From positions 11,917,433 through 11,981,432 of the forward strand of contig NC_135120.1 of NCBI RefSeq assembly GCF_050908995.1: DNA of 64,000 nucleotides. The letters run 5' to 3'. The position numbers were made by a program, and so were the translations under genes. The notes beneath the pieces were generated by a model. It saw nothing but the letters and a program-made list of their open reading frames with translations. It searched no databases and was not told where the DNA came from. Origin of the DNA: Andrena cerasifolii. Lineage: Eukaryota; Arthropoda; Insecta; Hymenoptera; Andrenidae. Shown here piece by piece: positions 49,154 to 59,440 of this stretch (position 1 is the first letter of the stretch; every line of letters starts with the position of its first letter).

Positions 49154-49614
49154 GTTTTATCAGAATTATGGAAAACAATAGGAAAATAAACGCTCCGTAA
49201 TAGTTCGAGCAAACCTGAAGCGGGTCTTTAAATAGCTTTTATTTAATTCACCGGTATTAAATACATAATCTACCTATTAAAAATAGAGCAATGATAAGAA
49301 GAAATCATTTATCTGCATTCAGATAATGCTCACAAATTTCGCTTGAATATTTAAGTTAAATGAAGCCGTAAATACAAATGTTAAAGTTGTAAATAGAAAG
49401 TAACGTATAAGAAAATTTAATGAAAAATCAGAAAATGTACGTAGAAGATCGTTTCAGAGATTACAATGTTTCACAGAGATTTTCAATGGACAGAAGGCAC
49501 GGGATTTAATGTAACATACTGCAGTTATGATTAACGTTATTCAGCAACACATATATCGCTTGGTATTCGTTTGAAACTGTATTCCCTTGGGAAATGAGTA
49601 CTGCGCGCATAGAC
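49154..49614. other. AT-rich intergenic, nothing identified
   Basis: No coding, RNA or repeat signature was recognised between the giant palindrome and the TTAA element. Confidence 0.4.
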
Positions 49615-49616
49615 GT

Positions 49617-49946
49617 TTAAAAGCAGGATTTCCTAGCCGCGATCGGCCGCGGCGGCCGGCAGCGGTCCCACTAGCGCAGGCCTGCCCTTTACGGTGCAAA
49701 TACCTCCTGAAGTTCTGGGACCCGGGCAACAGCCGAGCGCGGGACTGTTATGTTGCTAACCACAGCATGGGCTGCGGGAGAACTGCACGAGTGTGTGGCC
49801 GTCCATGCAGGCTCGTACATAGACGCACACTCATGCAGTTCTCTCACAGCTCTCGCAACGAATACACAGATGCATACTTCTGCATTGCACTAGTGGAACC
49901 GCCGCCAACCGCCGCGGCCGATCGCGGATTGGAAATCCCGCCTTAA
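49617..49946. mobile_element. TTAA-flanked GC-rich MITE
   Basis: TTAA at 49617-49620 and 49943-49946 bounds a 322-bp body. Its ends, AAGCAGGATTTCC and GGAAATCCCGCC, lead into the perfect inverted pair GCGATCGGCCGCGGCGG (from 49639) / CCGCCGCGGCCGATCGC. A second hairpin sits in the middle (ACTGCACGAGTGTG against CACACTCATGCAGT, about 49781-49842). It is strongly GC-rich compared with its flanks and non-coding. Confidence 0.7.
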
Positions 49947-50085
49947 CGGAGTATTAGTAAATGATTTTCATAGCTGTTGGAGATCAATGCAAGCATGAGA
50001 ACAAACACAAATGTATACGTATGCTAATTTCAGTTTGATTATTTGAAATCTTGAGGTGAAAACTTAGAATCCTGTTGTACCAATG

Positions 50086-50158
50086 CTACCTCCTTCGCTC
50101 CCCTTTCTGTGTCTTTCGCTTCTCCTTCTTCTCCTCTTTCAACTGTTTCTGCTTCTCG
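50086..50158 (-). CDS. CCDC43: CCDC43 exon 3
   Basis: Acceptor TTCTTATTCAG|CGAGAAG with a good pyrimidine tract. It encodes EKQKQLKEEKKEKRKTQKGE then RRR and TAG. Without this splice the frame would end early in the intron (RYVN-stop). Confidence 0.9.
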
Positions 50159-51096
50159 CTGAATAAGAAAGTATGCTTATTAATAGGATCCAATTTCTCC
50201 GTTACATCGTTACGCACAAAACGATTCCTAGTTAACGTACCGATCTTCCTTGTCCTTCTCCTTTTTCTTCTGGCTGTCTTGTTTAGCCTTCTCCCTCTTC
50301 TCTTTCTCCTGCAGCACTATCGCCGCAGCATTTGTGTTCTTCTCGATCCCGCAATCCCCTCCGCTCGCGCCTTCCTCCTCTCCGTCGCCTTCGCTGTTCT
50401 CCTCGTCCGGCATTTGGCTGTACTGCGCAAGGATTGCTTCCCTTATTCGCCTTTCCTCTTCCGTGTAACTCCTCTGCGTTGTGGTCGGAAGCGACTGGGA
50501 TTCCAGCATCCGTGCGAGCCTGACGTCCACATCTTCCACTGGCTCTTTGGAAGCGGCCACTTCCTTAACAGGCAGCCAGTCGGCCCAGGCTGTCAAGATC
50601 TCTGTCACATGTTTACTAATGTTATCGTCCTGGAAATCGACAGGACCAGAGGATTACAACTTAGAAAAGGAAGACGCCCACTGCGAGGGTGCGCGTTACA
50701 CAATGTTGCCGAGTTCTATATTGGAGTGCTCGGGAATATAACGAACTCGGCAACCACATTTAAACGAGCATGCTCGAAAACGAGGTAGATAGTGTGTCGA
50801 GTTTAAGGAAACGCATGCAAGCCGATAGCAGAGAGAGCAACGATAACACCGCCTGTTATGCTTTACCGGCTTGTAAACTTGGGCTACGAACAGCAAGCAC
50901 ATTCTAACCTCACAATCCGTGTGCTCCTCACCGTTATGCCCGCCAGTATGCTTTCAAGGGCTTCGGTCTTTTCATCTTCCGTCTCATCACCTTCTAAAAT
51001 TCCTTTGATGTAAGAGCCAAACACGCTTTCGTCAGTATTTAAGGCCTGCAGCTTTTTACTGAGCCAACTATCGAAGGAGCTCGCCGCGACCGCCAT
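50086..51096 (-). CDS. CCDC43: CCDC43, coiled-coil domain-containing protein 43, complete
   Basis: Three exons on the reverse strand (51096-50932, 50629-50241, 50158-50086) give 208 residues; introns are GT-AG with matching phases (0, then 2). The N-terminus FDSWLSKKLQALNTDESVFG SYI (residues 8-30) aligns with the conserved SWLxxxLxAL...YGxYIxGIL block of animal CCDC43. Then come EERRIREAILAQY, an acidic stretch (PDEENSEGDGEEE), a long basic coiled coil (QEKEKREKAKQ...KKKEKDK) and the family-typical end KTQKGERRR. Human CCDC43 is about 220 residues, so this is full length. Its molecular role is poorly known. The last intron is only 82 bp. It is divergently transcribed from the GMC oxidoreductase gene. 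Confidence 0.93.
50241..50629 (-). CDS. CCDC43: CCDC43 exon 2
   Basis: Acceptor TTTCCAG|GACGATAAC. It encodes DDNISKHVTEILTAWADWLP through the acidic and coiled-coil regions, with donor GATCG|GTACGT. Confidence 0.93.
50932..51096 (-). CDS. CCDC43: CCDC43 exon 1
   Basis: Starts MAVAASSFDSWLSKKLQALN and leaves in phase 0 at GGCATAACG|GTGAGG. Confidence 0.93.
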
Positions 51097-51375
51097 GTTC
51101 GGCTTTTTCCACTTCCCCAGCCCTCGAGTTATTCATGAACCAAGAAGTGCAGCATCTATTTGCCGGTGAGAGGCACAAACTAAATTGAATTATAGTCCAC
51201 AAGACTCTCTATTTCAAGATGCAATTCTAAAAGTGTAATTCATTCCTTACACGCGACATTAATTTCGCGAGGATAACTGGAGGGGTTGAATCCGGTTGAA
51301 ACAAACGGAAAGTGGGCATGCTAGCGGGGTAGGATAGTACCATTGATACAGTAAAGGTAAAGGGATAGATCTATC

Positions 51376-51626
51376 CCTATTATCAGTGGCGGATTTAAGA
51401 AAAAAGGCCCAGGTGGCAAAAGTTCTGAGGGGTCCATTTTTCGGGAAAATGAAGAGGTAGCTTACTAAAAACGGGCTAAGTGTAGTACAGAAAAAATATA
51501 ATGTTTGGATATCTATTCCCAATCATAAATTTTTTTGGAGATGGGGCCCTGGGAAGGCCTTCTGGGCAGGGGCCCAGGCGGCAACTGCTCATCAGCCGAT
51601 CTGTTAAATCCGCCACTGCCTATTAT
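51376..51626. mobile_element. hAT-like MITE with perfect 8-bp target duplication
   Basis: The element 51384-51618 (235 bp) is bounded by CAGTGGCGGATTTAAG and TTAAATCCGCCACTG and flanked by CCTATTAT at 51376-51383 and 51619-51626. It is non-coding and lies 5' of both CCDC43 and the GMC gene. Relatives are nested at 59.6-59.9 kb and a solo end is at 4411-4448. Confidence 0.88.
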
Positions 51627-51639
51627 CCAATGTAATTTT

Positions 51640-52450
51640 GTGTTACACGCTGGGGGGAGGACTCGAGGCACAGACCAGGTATAGGATAGACCTATCACGC
51701 AATGTAATTTTGTGTCACACGCTCGATGGGCTCGCGGGCCCCCTTACCATTTTCGTGTCACACCTAACGTTATCGATTCAGCTTAAAATAAAATTACAAC
51801 ATAGACCAGGTATAGAATTCTATATGATGCAGGTCCTGATGCTATCCTATACTTCGTCCATGCTCGTGAGCTCCCTTACTATTTTCGTGTCGCATGCAAC
51901 GTTATCAATTCGATCGCAATCCTACTAGCGGTTAGAATTCGAACTGAATATGGCGAAAATTGTTAGGAAAAATGCAAATGTGAATCGATCTGGATGCACA
52001 CTATGAACTAGGCAATAAAAGTAACAACAAGTGTACGCGGGAATCAGACCAATTTATACTGTGAACCTATAGTTATTGATTTTTTCATTACTAACTTTAC
52101 CGACTTCGGTGATTGTGTTGTATTAGTTCCCAGGCTCACCGTTCTTAAATACAGAGTGCGCGACAAAATCTTCGATTTTTCACACAGTCGATATTTCAGT
52201 TCGTGCGACACTAACCCCCATAAGATGTAAAGTCTGTCATATATCTTATCTGTACAGAAACAACATATAGCTTATTCGGACGGTCGCACTGGTGTGCACT
52301 CAGTACGAATTTTAGCCAGTCGGAAACAAAAAAGTTCACACTCAGTGCGCACCAGTGCGACCGTCCAACCACAGACCAGGTATGCTTCTTATACGTCTTC
52401 TATGGTAGCAGCAGGTCAGACGGTTAACTTTGTTACCAACGCAAATTGGC
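51640..52450. repeat. Diverged direct repeats upstream of the GMC gene
   Basis: AGACCAGGTATA-type motifs recur at 51673, 51803 and 52372. Accompanying blocks repeat too: CTCCCTTACTATTTTCGTGTC with GCAACGTTATCAATTCGAT, and earlier CCCTTACCATTTTCGTGTC with CTAACGTTATCGATTC. Spacing is about 130 bp between the first two copies. Origin unknown. Confidence 0.55.
52278..52366. other. 27-bp-stem hairpin 194 bp upstream of the GMC start
   Basis: 52278-52304 (GGACGGTCGCACTGGTGTGC plus ACTCAGT) and 52340-52366 are inverted copies with two mismatches, separated by a 35-base loop. It could be a minimal MITE, or a hairpin in the promoter or 5' UTR. Confidence 0.7.
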
Positions 52451-52559
52451 TATCGATTTTGAGGGAAAATGCTAATTTAATATTCGAATTACTGTGTACC
52501 ATGACTATGTCAGTTCCTCGCAGTTTGTTTTTGCCGTCGATACCGATAGCAAGTAGTCC

Positions 52560-52704
52560 GTGATCGTGATCTCGCACGACACAATGTGGAACTATGTGCT
52601 TCTCTCCACAGTGGTGCTGTTCGTGTCGTTGCTTTATCATTGCTACTTCAATAGGCCGGTTAGCGTTATCGAGCATCCGAACGCACATTACGATTACATA
52701 ATCG
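52560..52704 (+). CDS. ninaG: ninaG-like exon 1
   Basis: Met at 52560 or, eight codons on, at 52584. It encodes the membrane-anchor-like YVLLSTVVLFVSLLYH and ends YDYII in phase 1 (ATCG|GTAAGT). Confidence 0.85.
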
Positions 52705-55700
52705 GTAAGTGCCACACCATTTCGTCGGACACAGTCGGTGACTATAATTACCACGCGAGCTGTTAGCCGACGTGTCGACAAGGAATAACGGTTAATCCTT
52801 TGATCCGTGTATGGACTCGGTCGATACGGATGCGCCTGCTTGTTGTGACTTCTGACCTCGATGAACGCAAATCGGATTGCGAGATAAATTTCGCTTGATG
52901 CAACATCTATGTTTCATTACTATTACGTGCATTTAATTGCTGCTTGACTGGAAAAGCTAATATTCGCGAAATTCTACACCTCATAGAGAGGACTATTATT
53001 TCAGAAAATGAGGAATAATTGGTATGCGTTGAAATATTCAATGAACCATTGACTGTGTAAAATATCTTCGAACCTAGAGCGGTATTTTCAGTCGTTACTT
53101 ATTCTTAAGCAAATGCTTAAGCATTCGGCATCCTTTACTAGCTATTAGGTTAGTAGAGGATGCCGCATGCTTGAGCATTTGCTTAAGAATAAGTAGCTAC
53201 TGAGAATACCGCCACTACTACTTTATAATAAAGTGAGAAACCAAATCGAATCTCGTCCCCATGTACTTGTTTACCCTTTTGATATTCGAGAAAGACGACA
53301 TTTTTCCAAATACGGAAGCGAGTTATGCACTAACGTGTCTGTTAAATGGGAAGTTGGTGCCGGGACAGCAGGATGCGTGGTAGCGTCACGGCTGTCCGAG
53401 ATTTCGAATGTAACGGTGTTGCTTGTCGAGGCTGGAGGTTATTTCGGATGGATATCTTCCGTGCCAATTTTGGCGCCAATGATGCAGGGGACCGAAGTCG
53501 ATTGGGCCTACTCAACGGAACCGCAAAGCTTCTCCTCCACAGGCTTTTGGAACAACGTAATCAAAATTAATTTTCAAATTAGAAATCGCAGAACGACCGT
53601 CGTAAAAAAATCGCCAGAGTTTGGAAAGCTAGAAAAGATATTCCTAGATTGAAGATTTATTACCTATGGTGTACTTACCAGAGGGCGCGATTAATAACAA
53701 TAATTACTTTTGCTCTATCTAATTTCTATCTCTGGTCTTTTGTCTTTCTTGCTTTCTTATATATTAATTTATGTTTTTTATCTGGATAATATTCTCAATA
53801 TCTACTGGCGCAATAAGGAATTAAAGAAACACTGTAAGTGCAAAAATTGAAAATTGAAAATTGAAAGTTGAAATTTGAAATTTGAATGTTGAAAATTGAA
53901 ATTTAAAAGTTGAAAGTTAAAAATTTAAAGATGAAAGTTGAAAGTTGAAAATGAAACATTTTCTTGTGGAATTTGATTTTTGGCACTTACGGTGTTTTCT
54001 GGACGGACTCGCTTCAATTATTGCTACTTCACTTATTCAGATAAAATGACCAATCTCCGCAGGTACAGAACGTGCCAAGAGGCAAAGGCTTGGGCGGAAG
54101 CGGGCAGATGAATTATCTGGTGCACACGTTCGGTAGGCCGGAAGACTACGAAGAATGGCCCAGGGGATGGTCGCACGCCGATCTGCTTCCGTATTTTAAA
54201 AGAGTGTCGGATATCATGAATATAATGTCCAGTCCGGAGGAGGAGTACCTGACGGAAGCATTCCTCATGGCGGAGGAGTCGTTGAAGTTAAGCGGCGTGG
54301 CACTGCAGAAGGGAATGTACACGGTGAAAAAGGGATCGCGGTGGAGCACGTTCCAAGCGTACCTGCAAACCGCTTGGAACAGGAGGAACCTGCACATCTT
54401 GACGAACACGCTGGTCTCCAAAGTGAGACATTCGTCTATTCTTGGTTCCCTTGAATTTATCAACGCCTCAAAAGCCTGGCCTCTCCTGTCTTGATTTTTC
54501 AAGGCTCCCGTTTGTTGGCTATAGATGTTCTTAAAACTCTTTTTCTACCGCAATACGACGCAATCTAAACCGTAGAGCAAATGCATGCTATTTTAACCGC
54601 GAGGCTTCGCGAGTCCTACCTCTGAACGCGACTTTGCGGGAGTTTTCAGATACTCTTCAAAGAGGAGGCGAGCGTGGACGGGATCAAGGTGACTTACAGA
54701 GATGGATCGGTGGGGAGGATTCGCGCGAGGGAAGAGGTGATTCTTTGCGCCGGTGCTATCAATACCCCTCAATTGCTTTTACTTTCGGGAATCGGGTCGG
54801 CCGACAATCTTGACAAATTTCAGGTGATTGATCATTCAATCTCTTCGCCAAAGTACCTAGATATTCGAGAGACGTGATTCGGCGCAGCGTATCGTTCCTT
54901 TATTCGAGCACCACGAAAACGGCGATGCGAACTGAGAACAATGGATGGTGCTTTTAGATACCGGTGCTGAGCGATCTTCCAGGAGTCGGGAGGAATCTGT
55001 TCGACCATTTTCTGCTTCCGGTCTACGTGAACCTGGAGGCGAGGATCAGCATCACGTTGGCGAAGCTGCAAACGCTCGCCGAGGTGTTTAATTACTTTGT
55101 GTTCGGAAAAGGTGGGTGAGAGAACATTTTAACAGCTCTTTAACTAGAGTAATCTCTTTGGAACTTCAAGGGTGGTATGCGACTAACGCTGTGATGGGAA
55201 TGGGTCGTGTGAACAACAGCGGGGTGATGCTCTTTGGAATGGGTTCTACCGAAGAGAGGATATTGAAGGCCTTGTCTAATTACAGAACTGAGGTAAGCAT
55301 ACGTGTACAGGGTGTACACAAGTTTTGTGTAAACACCACAATTGTACACCACAAGTGGGCATTACAACTTAAAATTTAAAACTTTATTTTAAAAAATGCC
55401 ATCGACGAAAATACCATTTTGCACCCCTTATAGGGACGAGTCAGGCCACATTCTATTTTATTTATATCGCTTATTTGAATCTCTGTGACATGCCGCAAAT
55501 CTTTGGCCAGGGTTAGCAATAATTGTTGCAATTTCATACGCACCAACCCCATTGCGTCGCACGTGTAGAATTAAGTACCTACGCAGCCTTACAGATCGAT
55601 GTATCCGTCCTACAACAACAGCTCGCGGGAGGGTTTCTTGTTCCTCTCCTACTGCCTGCAACCGAAAAGTCGCGGGAGCGTTTCACTGAGGTCCACCGAC

Positions 55701-56898
55701 ATCCGCCATCCCCCGGCAATCGACCCTGCTTACCTGCAGCATTACGACGACGTGTTATGCACGCACCAGGGTAAATTAATCTGGCGTCGACCGTTGACTC
55801 TCGCGGGACGATTCCGCCGCGGCGAGTCCCCCCAGCCTCGGTATCCCCGGAGTTACGAGCGGCAATTTCGTTGCAGCCGTGAACCTCGCGCTTCGGACGC
55901 TCGAGACGAAGAAGTTCCTCAAGCACGGGGCGAAGGTTCACCACCCCGACTTAGAAGAGTGCCAACACCTGCCGCAGGATTATCGGGACATCGAGTACAC
56001 GGAGTGCGTGCTAAGGGTGGCTGGCCTAACGAGCTACCACGTGTGCGGCACTTGCAAGATGGGCGACGACCCTGGTGCGGTTGTCGACGAAAAATTGCGG
56101 TAAAGATTTTAATATCTTGTACAGATCGTTCGCTATGCAATTCATTGTCTGCTCAAGGAACTTACCAAATGCCTGAAACGAGAAAGAATTTGCACATCTC
56201 GACCAGCAGGTTTTGTCTTCTTCTTTCATCTTTCCCAATTCCGCATTCGTAAAACTATCATTATTGTACACATCTGTACACTTACAATAACAAACTTTAC
56301 TTAATGGTATTTGAGGAACACGACCATTTCGAAAGAAATTATAATTCAAAATGGACTTTTTACATCAAAATCTTTATCAGAATCTGAATCTACAAGTAAA
56401 AAAAAACCCAAAACCGTTCTTTTTATAATGAAAAGCGTAGAAATAAAAGCGCTATTAATTTAGTTCGCGTTTTGGCGATTTCGGACCACTGTGCGGCCGC
56501 CGGGAATCGAACCCGAGCCGTCCGCGTGGGGATCAGTCGCGTTTGCCACCACGGCTGAAGGTCTGTGGTAAGAAGAAGAGGGTCTCCGAACTGATATGTG
56601 TGCGCAGACCTTTACGCCGACTCTCCCAGATCTCTTAATCCGGGCTCCCTCTTATTCTACGGGGACTCCTGATCCCACAATACAATTGAACTAAAGTTCC
56701 AATTTTAACATTGCATCGTTGCACACGACTCTAAAAAATAAATCGTTTTATTCGAATTGCAGCGTGAAGGGCGTGAAAGGACTGAGGGTAATAGACGCCA
56801 GCGTGCTGCCGTCCCCCGTCTCCGGCAATCCGAATTCCGTGATCGTCGCCATAGCGGAGCGCGCCAGCGACTTGATCATGGACCTCGCGTCTGATTAA
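52560..56898 (+). CDS. ninaG: GMC-family FAD oxidoreductase, ninaG-like, complete
   Basis: Nine exons (52560-52704, 53354-53556, 54063-54422, 54650-54823, 54958-55111, 55171-55292, 55587-55770, 55877-56099, 56763-56898), all GT-AG with matching phases, give 566 residues. Order: a hydrophobic N-terminal anchor (about 10-30), YDYII-VGAGTAG (ADP-binding GxGxxG, 50-55), LLVEAGG, the GMC signature PRGKGLGGSGQMNYLVHTFG (from 121), EVILCAGAINTPQLLLLSGIG, the active-site segment SYHVCGTCKMG (His502), and LRVIDASVLPSPVSGNPNS (Asn544 at the second catalytic position). GMC enzymes oxidise alcohols using FAD. Drosophila ninaG acts in making the 3-hydroxyretinal chromophore of rhodopsin. Length and the standalone multi-intron gene fit ninaG better than the clustered glucose-dehydrogenase paralogues, but orthology is inferred. 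An alternative start is Met9 (52584). Introns 1, 2 and 8 hold transposon-derived sequence. Confidence 0.88.
53079..53212. mobile_element. Long near-perfect hairpin in GMC intron 1
   Basis: Arms 53079-53133 (GCGGTATTTTCAGTCG, TACTTATTCTTAAGCAAATG onward) and 53158-53212 pair along 55 positions with a few mismatches; the loop is 24 bases. It is probably a tiny foldback MITE; if transcribed it would form a stable hairpin. Confidence 0.75.
53354..53556 (+). CDS. ninaG: ninaG-like exon 2
   Basis: Acceptor AAATGGGAAG|TTGGTGCC has a poor pyrimidine tract, but the phase and the GAGTAGCVVASRLSE sequence fix it. Donor is AACAAC|GTAATC. Confidence 0.88.
53811..54023. mobile_element. MITE family with GAGTCCTTGT termini, copy 3, filled by heptamer repeats
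   Basis: The left end AAGAAACACTGTAAGTGC and the right end GCACTTACGGTGTTTTCT, then GGACTC and CTTCAATTATTG, match the family at 16775 and 25786. The interior 53844-53950 is a TTGAAAA/TTGAAAT-type 7-bp near-tandem run. Confidence 0.6.
54063..54422 (+). CDS. ninaG: ninaG-like exon 3
   Basis: Acceptor CTCCGCAG|GTACAG and donor TCCAAA|GTGAGA; 120 codons. It contains PRGKGLGGSGQMNYLVHTFG and RPEDYEEWPRGWSHADLLPY. Confidence 0.92.
54650..54823 (+). CDS. ninaG: ninaG-like exon 4
   Basis: Acceptor GTTTTCAG|ATACTC and donor TTTCAG|GTGATT; 58 codons including REEVILCAGAINTPQLLLLS and GIGSADNL, the second GMC signature. Confidence 0.92.
54958..55111 (+). CDS. ninaG: ninaG-like exon 5
   Basis: Acceptor CTTTTAG|ATACCG and donor GAAAAG|GTGGGT. 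It encodes IPVLSDLPGVGRNLFDHFLL, the conserved PGVGxNLxDH block. Confidence 0.9.
55171..55292 (+). CDS. ninaG: ninaG-like exon 6
   Basis: Acceptor CTTCAAG|GGTGGT and donor ACTGAG|GTAAGC. It encodes GWYATNAVMGMGRVNNSGVM through LSNYRTE. Confidence 0.88.
55587..55770 (+). CDS. ninaG: ninaG-like exon 7
   Basis: The acceptor is CTACGCAG|CCTTAC, not the nearer TTACAG nine bases downstream, because only the former keeps phase 0. It encodes GFLFLSYCLQPKSRGSVSLR and PAIDPAYLQHYDD. Confidence 0.88.
55877..56099 (+). CDS. ninaG: ninaG-like exon 8
   Basis: Acceptor CGTTGCAG|CCGTG and donor TTGCG|GTAAAG. It carries GLTSYHVCGTCKMGDDPGAV with the active-site histidine. Confidence 0.92.
56492..56560 (-). 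repeat. tRNA-derived SINE head or decayed tRNA (GMC intron 8)
   Basis: Read on the reverse strand there is a good B box GGTTCGATTCC (56513-56503) with a 5-bp T stem (TCGGG/CCCGG) and an A-box-like TGGTGGCAAACG (56551-56540) at the normal spacing. The acceptor stem pairs only partly (five of seven) and no convincing anticodon arm forms, so a functional tRNA is unlikely. Confidence 0.5.
56763..56898 (+). CDS. ninaG: ninaG-like exon 9
   Basis: Acceptor AATTGCAG|CGTGAAG; stop TAA at 56896-56898. It encodes GLRVIDASVLPSPVSGNPNS and IAERASDLIMDLASD. Confidence 0.92.
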
Positions 56899-57508
56899 AA
56901 CCGCCGCCGTCGTCTTCTCCTGCTACTAAAGCTAGAAACAATTGTACGATTATTTAACATTTACTGGGCCCGACCAATTAAACGACTGCCTCTGCCGCAA
57001 AACGCACAGTGATTTCAATGTTCGGTCCATCTTCGAGGTTCGCAGCGGTCAAATCCTCGCGACAGCGGATAGGGGAATATGAAACACTGAGGGGTGGGAA
57101 TGGAAAAGATGTCGGCGTCAGATTTTTTGTAATTTATAATTAATGGTAAAGTTTTTCTTGTTTTACAGTAATCGAACAGTTATTAATAGTCTAATTAAAT
57201 TTCGATTAATTTTTATACAAACAAAAAAAAGGGTGAGTTACACTCAACGGCGTAGCACGACCCCCTGCCACCTCGTTCGCGATTGGAGAAGAAGAGAAAG
57301 AAAAGAAAAAAAAACGAAAACTCCCAGCTTCCCTCTCCGCGTCTCATTCGCCGCTCTCTCTCTCTCTCTTTCTTCTTCTTTCGCGCCTCCACGCGTCCTC
57401 CCCGAGTCATCGTAACACGTCCACCGTTCCACCCCGGTTCCCGCGCGGCATCGTCGCGATGGCAGGGTTCCGACTCGTTCGCTTCTTTAATCCACTACCG
57501 CGCCTGTT

Positions 57509-57542
<34 letters not shown>

Positions 57543-59440
57543 CCTTTCTCTCATCCGTTCACGCTACCACACGCACACCACCCGCATTCGCGCTTCTCCT
57601 CTCGCCCTGTCGTTTTCCGCGCGCTTCTTCTTCCTGCCCCCCGCGAGACCCGGGGGCCGCAGCTACCGCGGCGGAAACGTCGCTCAGGCACACTGGAACG
57701 GGCACTCACGCGCTTCCACTCGTACAGGCGCACACCGGTCTCCCGTATAAATAAAATAATTCTGTAATAATGCGAAGTGTCATTTTGCGTACACGAAAAA
57801 AAAAAAAAAAACGCAAGCAACGGCTAGCACGCTCCCCATTCACGCTCGGGGGAGGCTCTCGCCGCGCCCACCCCCTCGCCGTCAACCCCCTCGCTTATCG
57901 CCTATCGTCCCGCGCGCTTCTCGCCGCGTTCACCTCTCATAATCGTAACGTAAACTTAATCTTTCAACTTAAAAACAAAATTGGTAACCACCGTGTCGCT
58001 CTGCGCCCGCGACGCGAGCCACCGCCCTTCCCTCCCATCCCGGAATAAACGTAACAGGAATAATATATATCGGCTCTCGTCGAATGGACGCCCGAGGGCG
58101 TGGCGCGTGGATCGATGGTGTTCGATCGGGGGCAACGGGGATCCTATCCTTTTACGGAATAGAAAGTCCCCAGCGGAAGGCACTCTGTCGTTTATCGAGC
58201 ACCGTAAAATAATCTCGGAAAATAAAGCATGCTTCTTTGCTAGCCCAGCGTGAAAGAAAAGGGGACGAAGGTTATAACAGATTTCTGGCGATCCTCCGAT
58301 CGTGCGACGCGCTAGAAACGGATCGATCGGAACGGAAGATCGCGAAGAAGATCGCCTCGAGTTGGAAAGAAAAATGAGTAAAGCGGAGTTGAAGAGGTGC
58401 CTTCCCTGGAGCTCGGTGTTCCCCGTTTCGAGATTTCCGGAATGCCCAAGTGTCCTCCCCTCGACATCGATCGACGCGCTCGGATCGATCGTCGTCCGCG
58501 CGACGAGGAGGGAACTTCGAATGGCCGGCGCGCGCGATCCAGCGATCTACGTACGTAATCGCCATCGTCCACCTCCTCCTCCCGTTCTCGCTCTCGCTCG
58601 TATTCGTTCGTGCGTATAATATACATTTATTTATTTATTTATTTATATATCATCTCTTGTTGTTCGACGTGCTGTCGCGTTGCGGGGCGACGAGTTCGGG
58701 GCTCGCTTACCAATCTAAACAAGTACTCCCTTAATATTACATATATATATTCTATCTATATATATATTTCTATATATATATATATATTCATTTAAATATA
58801 TATATATTTATATTGAAAAAATGAGTGTACTCTTTCGTTATCAATAGGAAATAGTTATCGATTAATTTGCAATTGCGTGTAACATAGACGCGTCCAGCGC
58901 ATAGAAACATAAATAAATAAATATAAACGGATGTATTTACATATACCGGGGGTGTCTGAGTGGCTGTAGAGCTTGCAAAGAGGAACGTGTGTGGGAGGGT
59001 TGCGGAGGAGGAGAGGTCCGGTGAATGGAGGAAAGTGTAACCGACATTATATTCATTCGCGGCAGCTATAGCTTCTCGTCTTATATCTCTATATCATATA
59101 TTTACGTGTATACCGTTTGTAATTGTTGCCCGTGGTTTGGTTCTGGTTTTCTTCCGCCTTCTCTTTCGCTTGGCGTGTAAGTCGCGTCGAAAAATAATAC
59201 TTCGCGGGACAGGTGAAAGGAAAACCGAGAAGGAACCGTAAATGCAGGCTGTTTCAGTACCGCGGGGGGGCAAAGCTTGATTAACTAAGCAGACTCATTC
59301 GACGTAACCATCCCAAAAAACATTTAATCTTGGCATTTTCATGGCCAATTAATTCCCAACTTGCAGATACCGCGGACCAACCAGAAATGGTACTAAGGCA
59401 AATGTCTGTGACGAATGTAAACTCTTAAAGCAATCGTTTC
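56899..59440. other. 3' flank of the GMC gene, microsatellite-rich, no gene
   Basis: The first clear AATAAA on the forward strand is at 57750-57755. CT runs occur at 57353-57372 and 57511-57533, a TTTA run at 58626-58647 and TA runs at 58740-58810. Overlapping open frames are by-products of these runs and GC-rich blocks. It may also contain the 3' UTR of a reverse-strand gene lying beyond the window. Confidence 0.35.

Noticed and set aside
55591..55596. TTACAG as the acceptor of GMC exon 7
   Set aside because: It would put the exon out of frame with exon 6; the CTACGCAG acceptor nine bases upstream keeps phase 0 and gives continuous GMC sequence.
56492..56560. Functional tRNA gene
   Set aside because: Only five of seven acceptor pairs form and there is no proper anticodon arm; better explained as a SINE head or decayed copy.
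57143..58795. Several Ser/Arg-rich frames downstream of the GMC gene
   Set aside because: They translate CT, GA and TA simple repeats and GC-skewed sequence in several frames at once.
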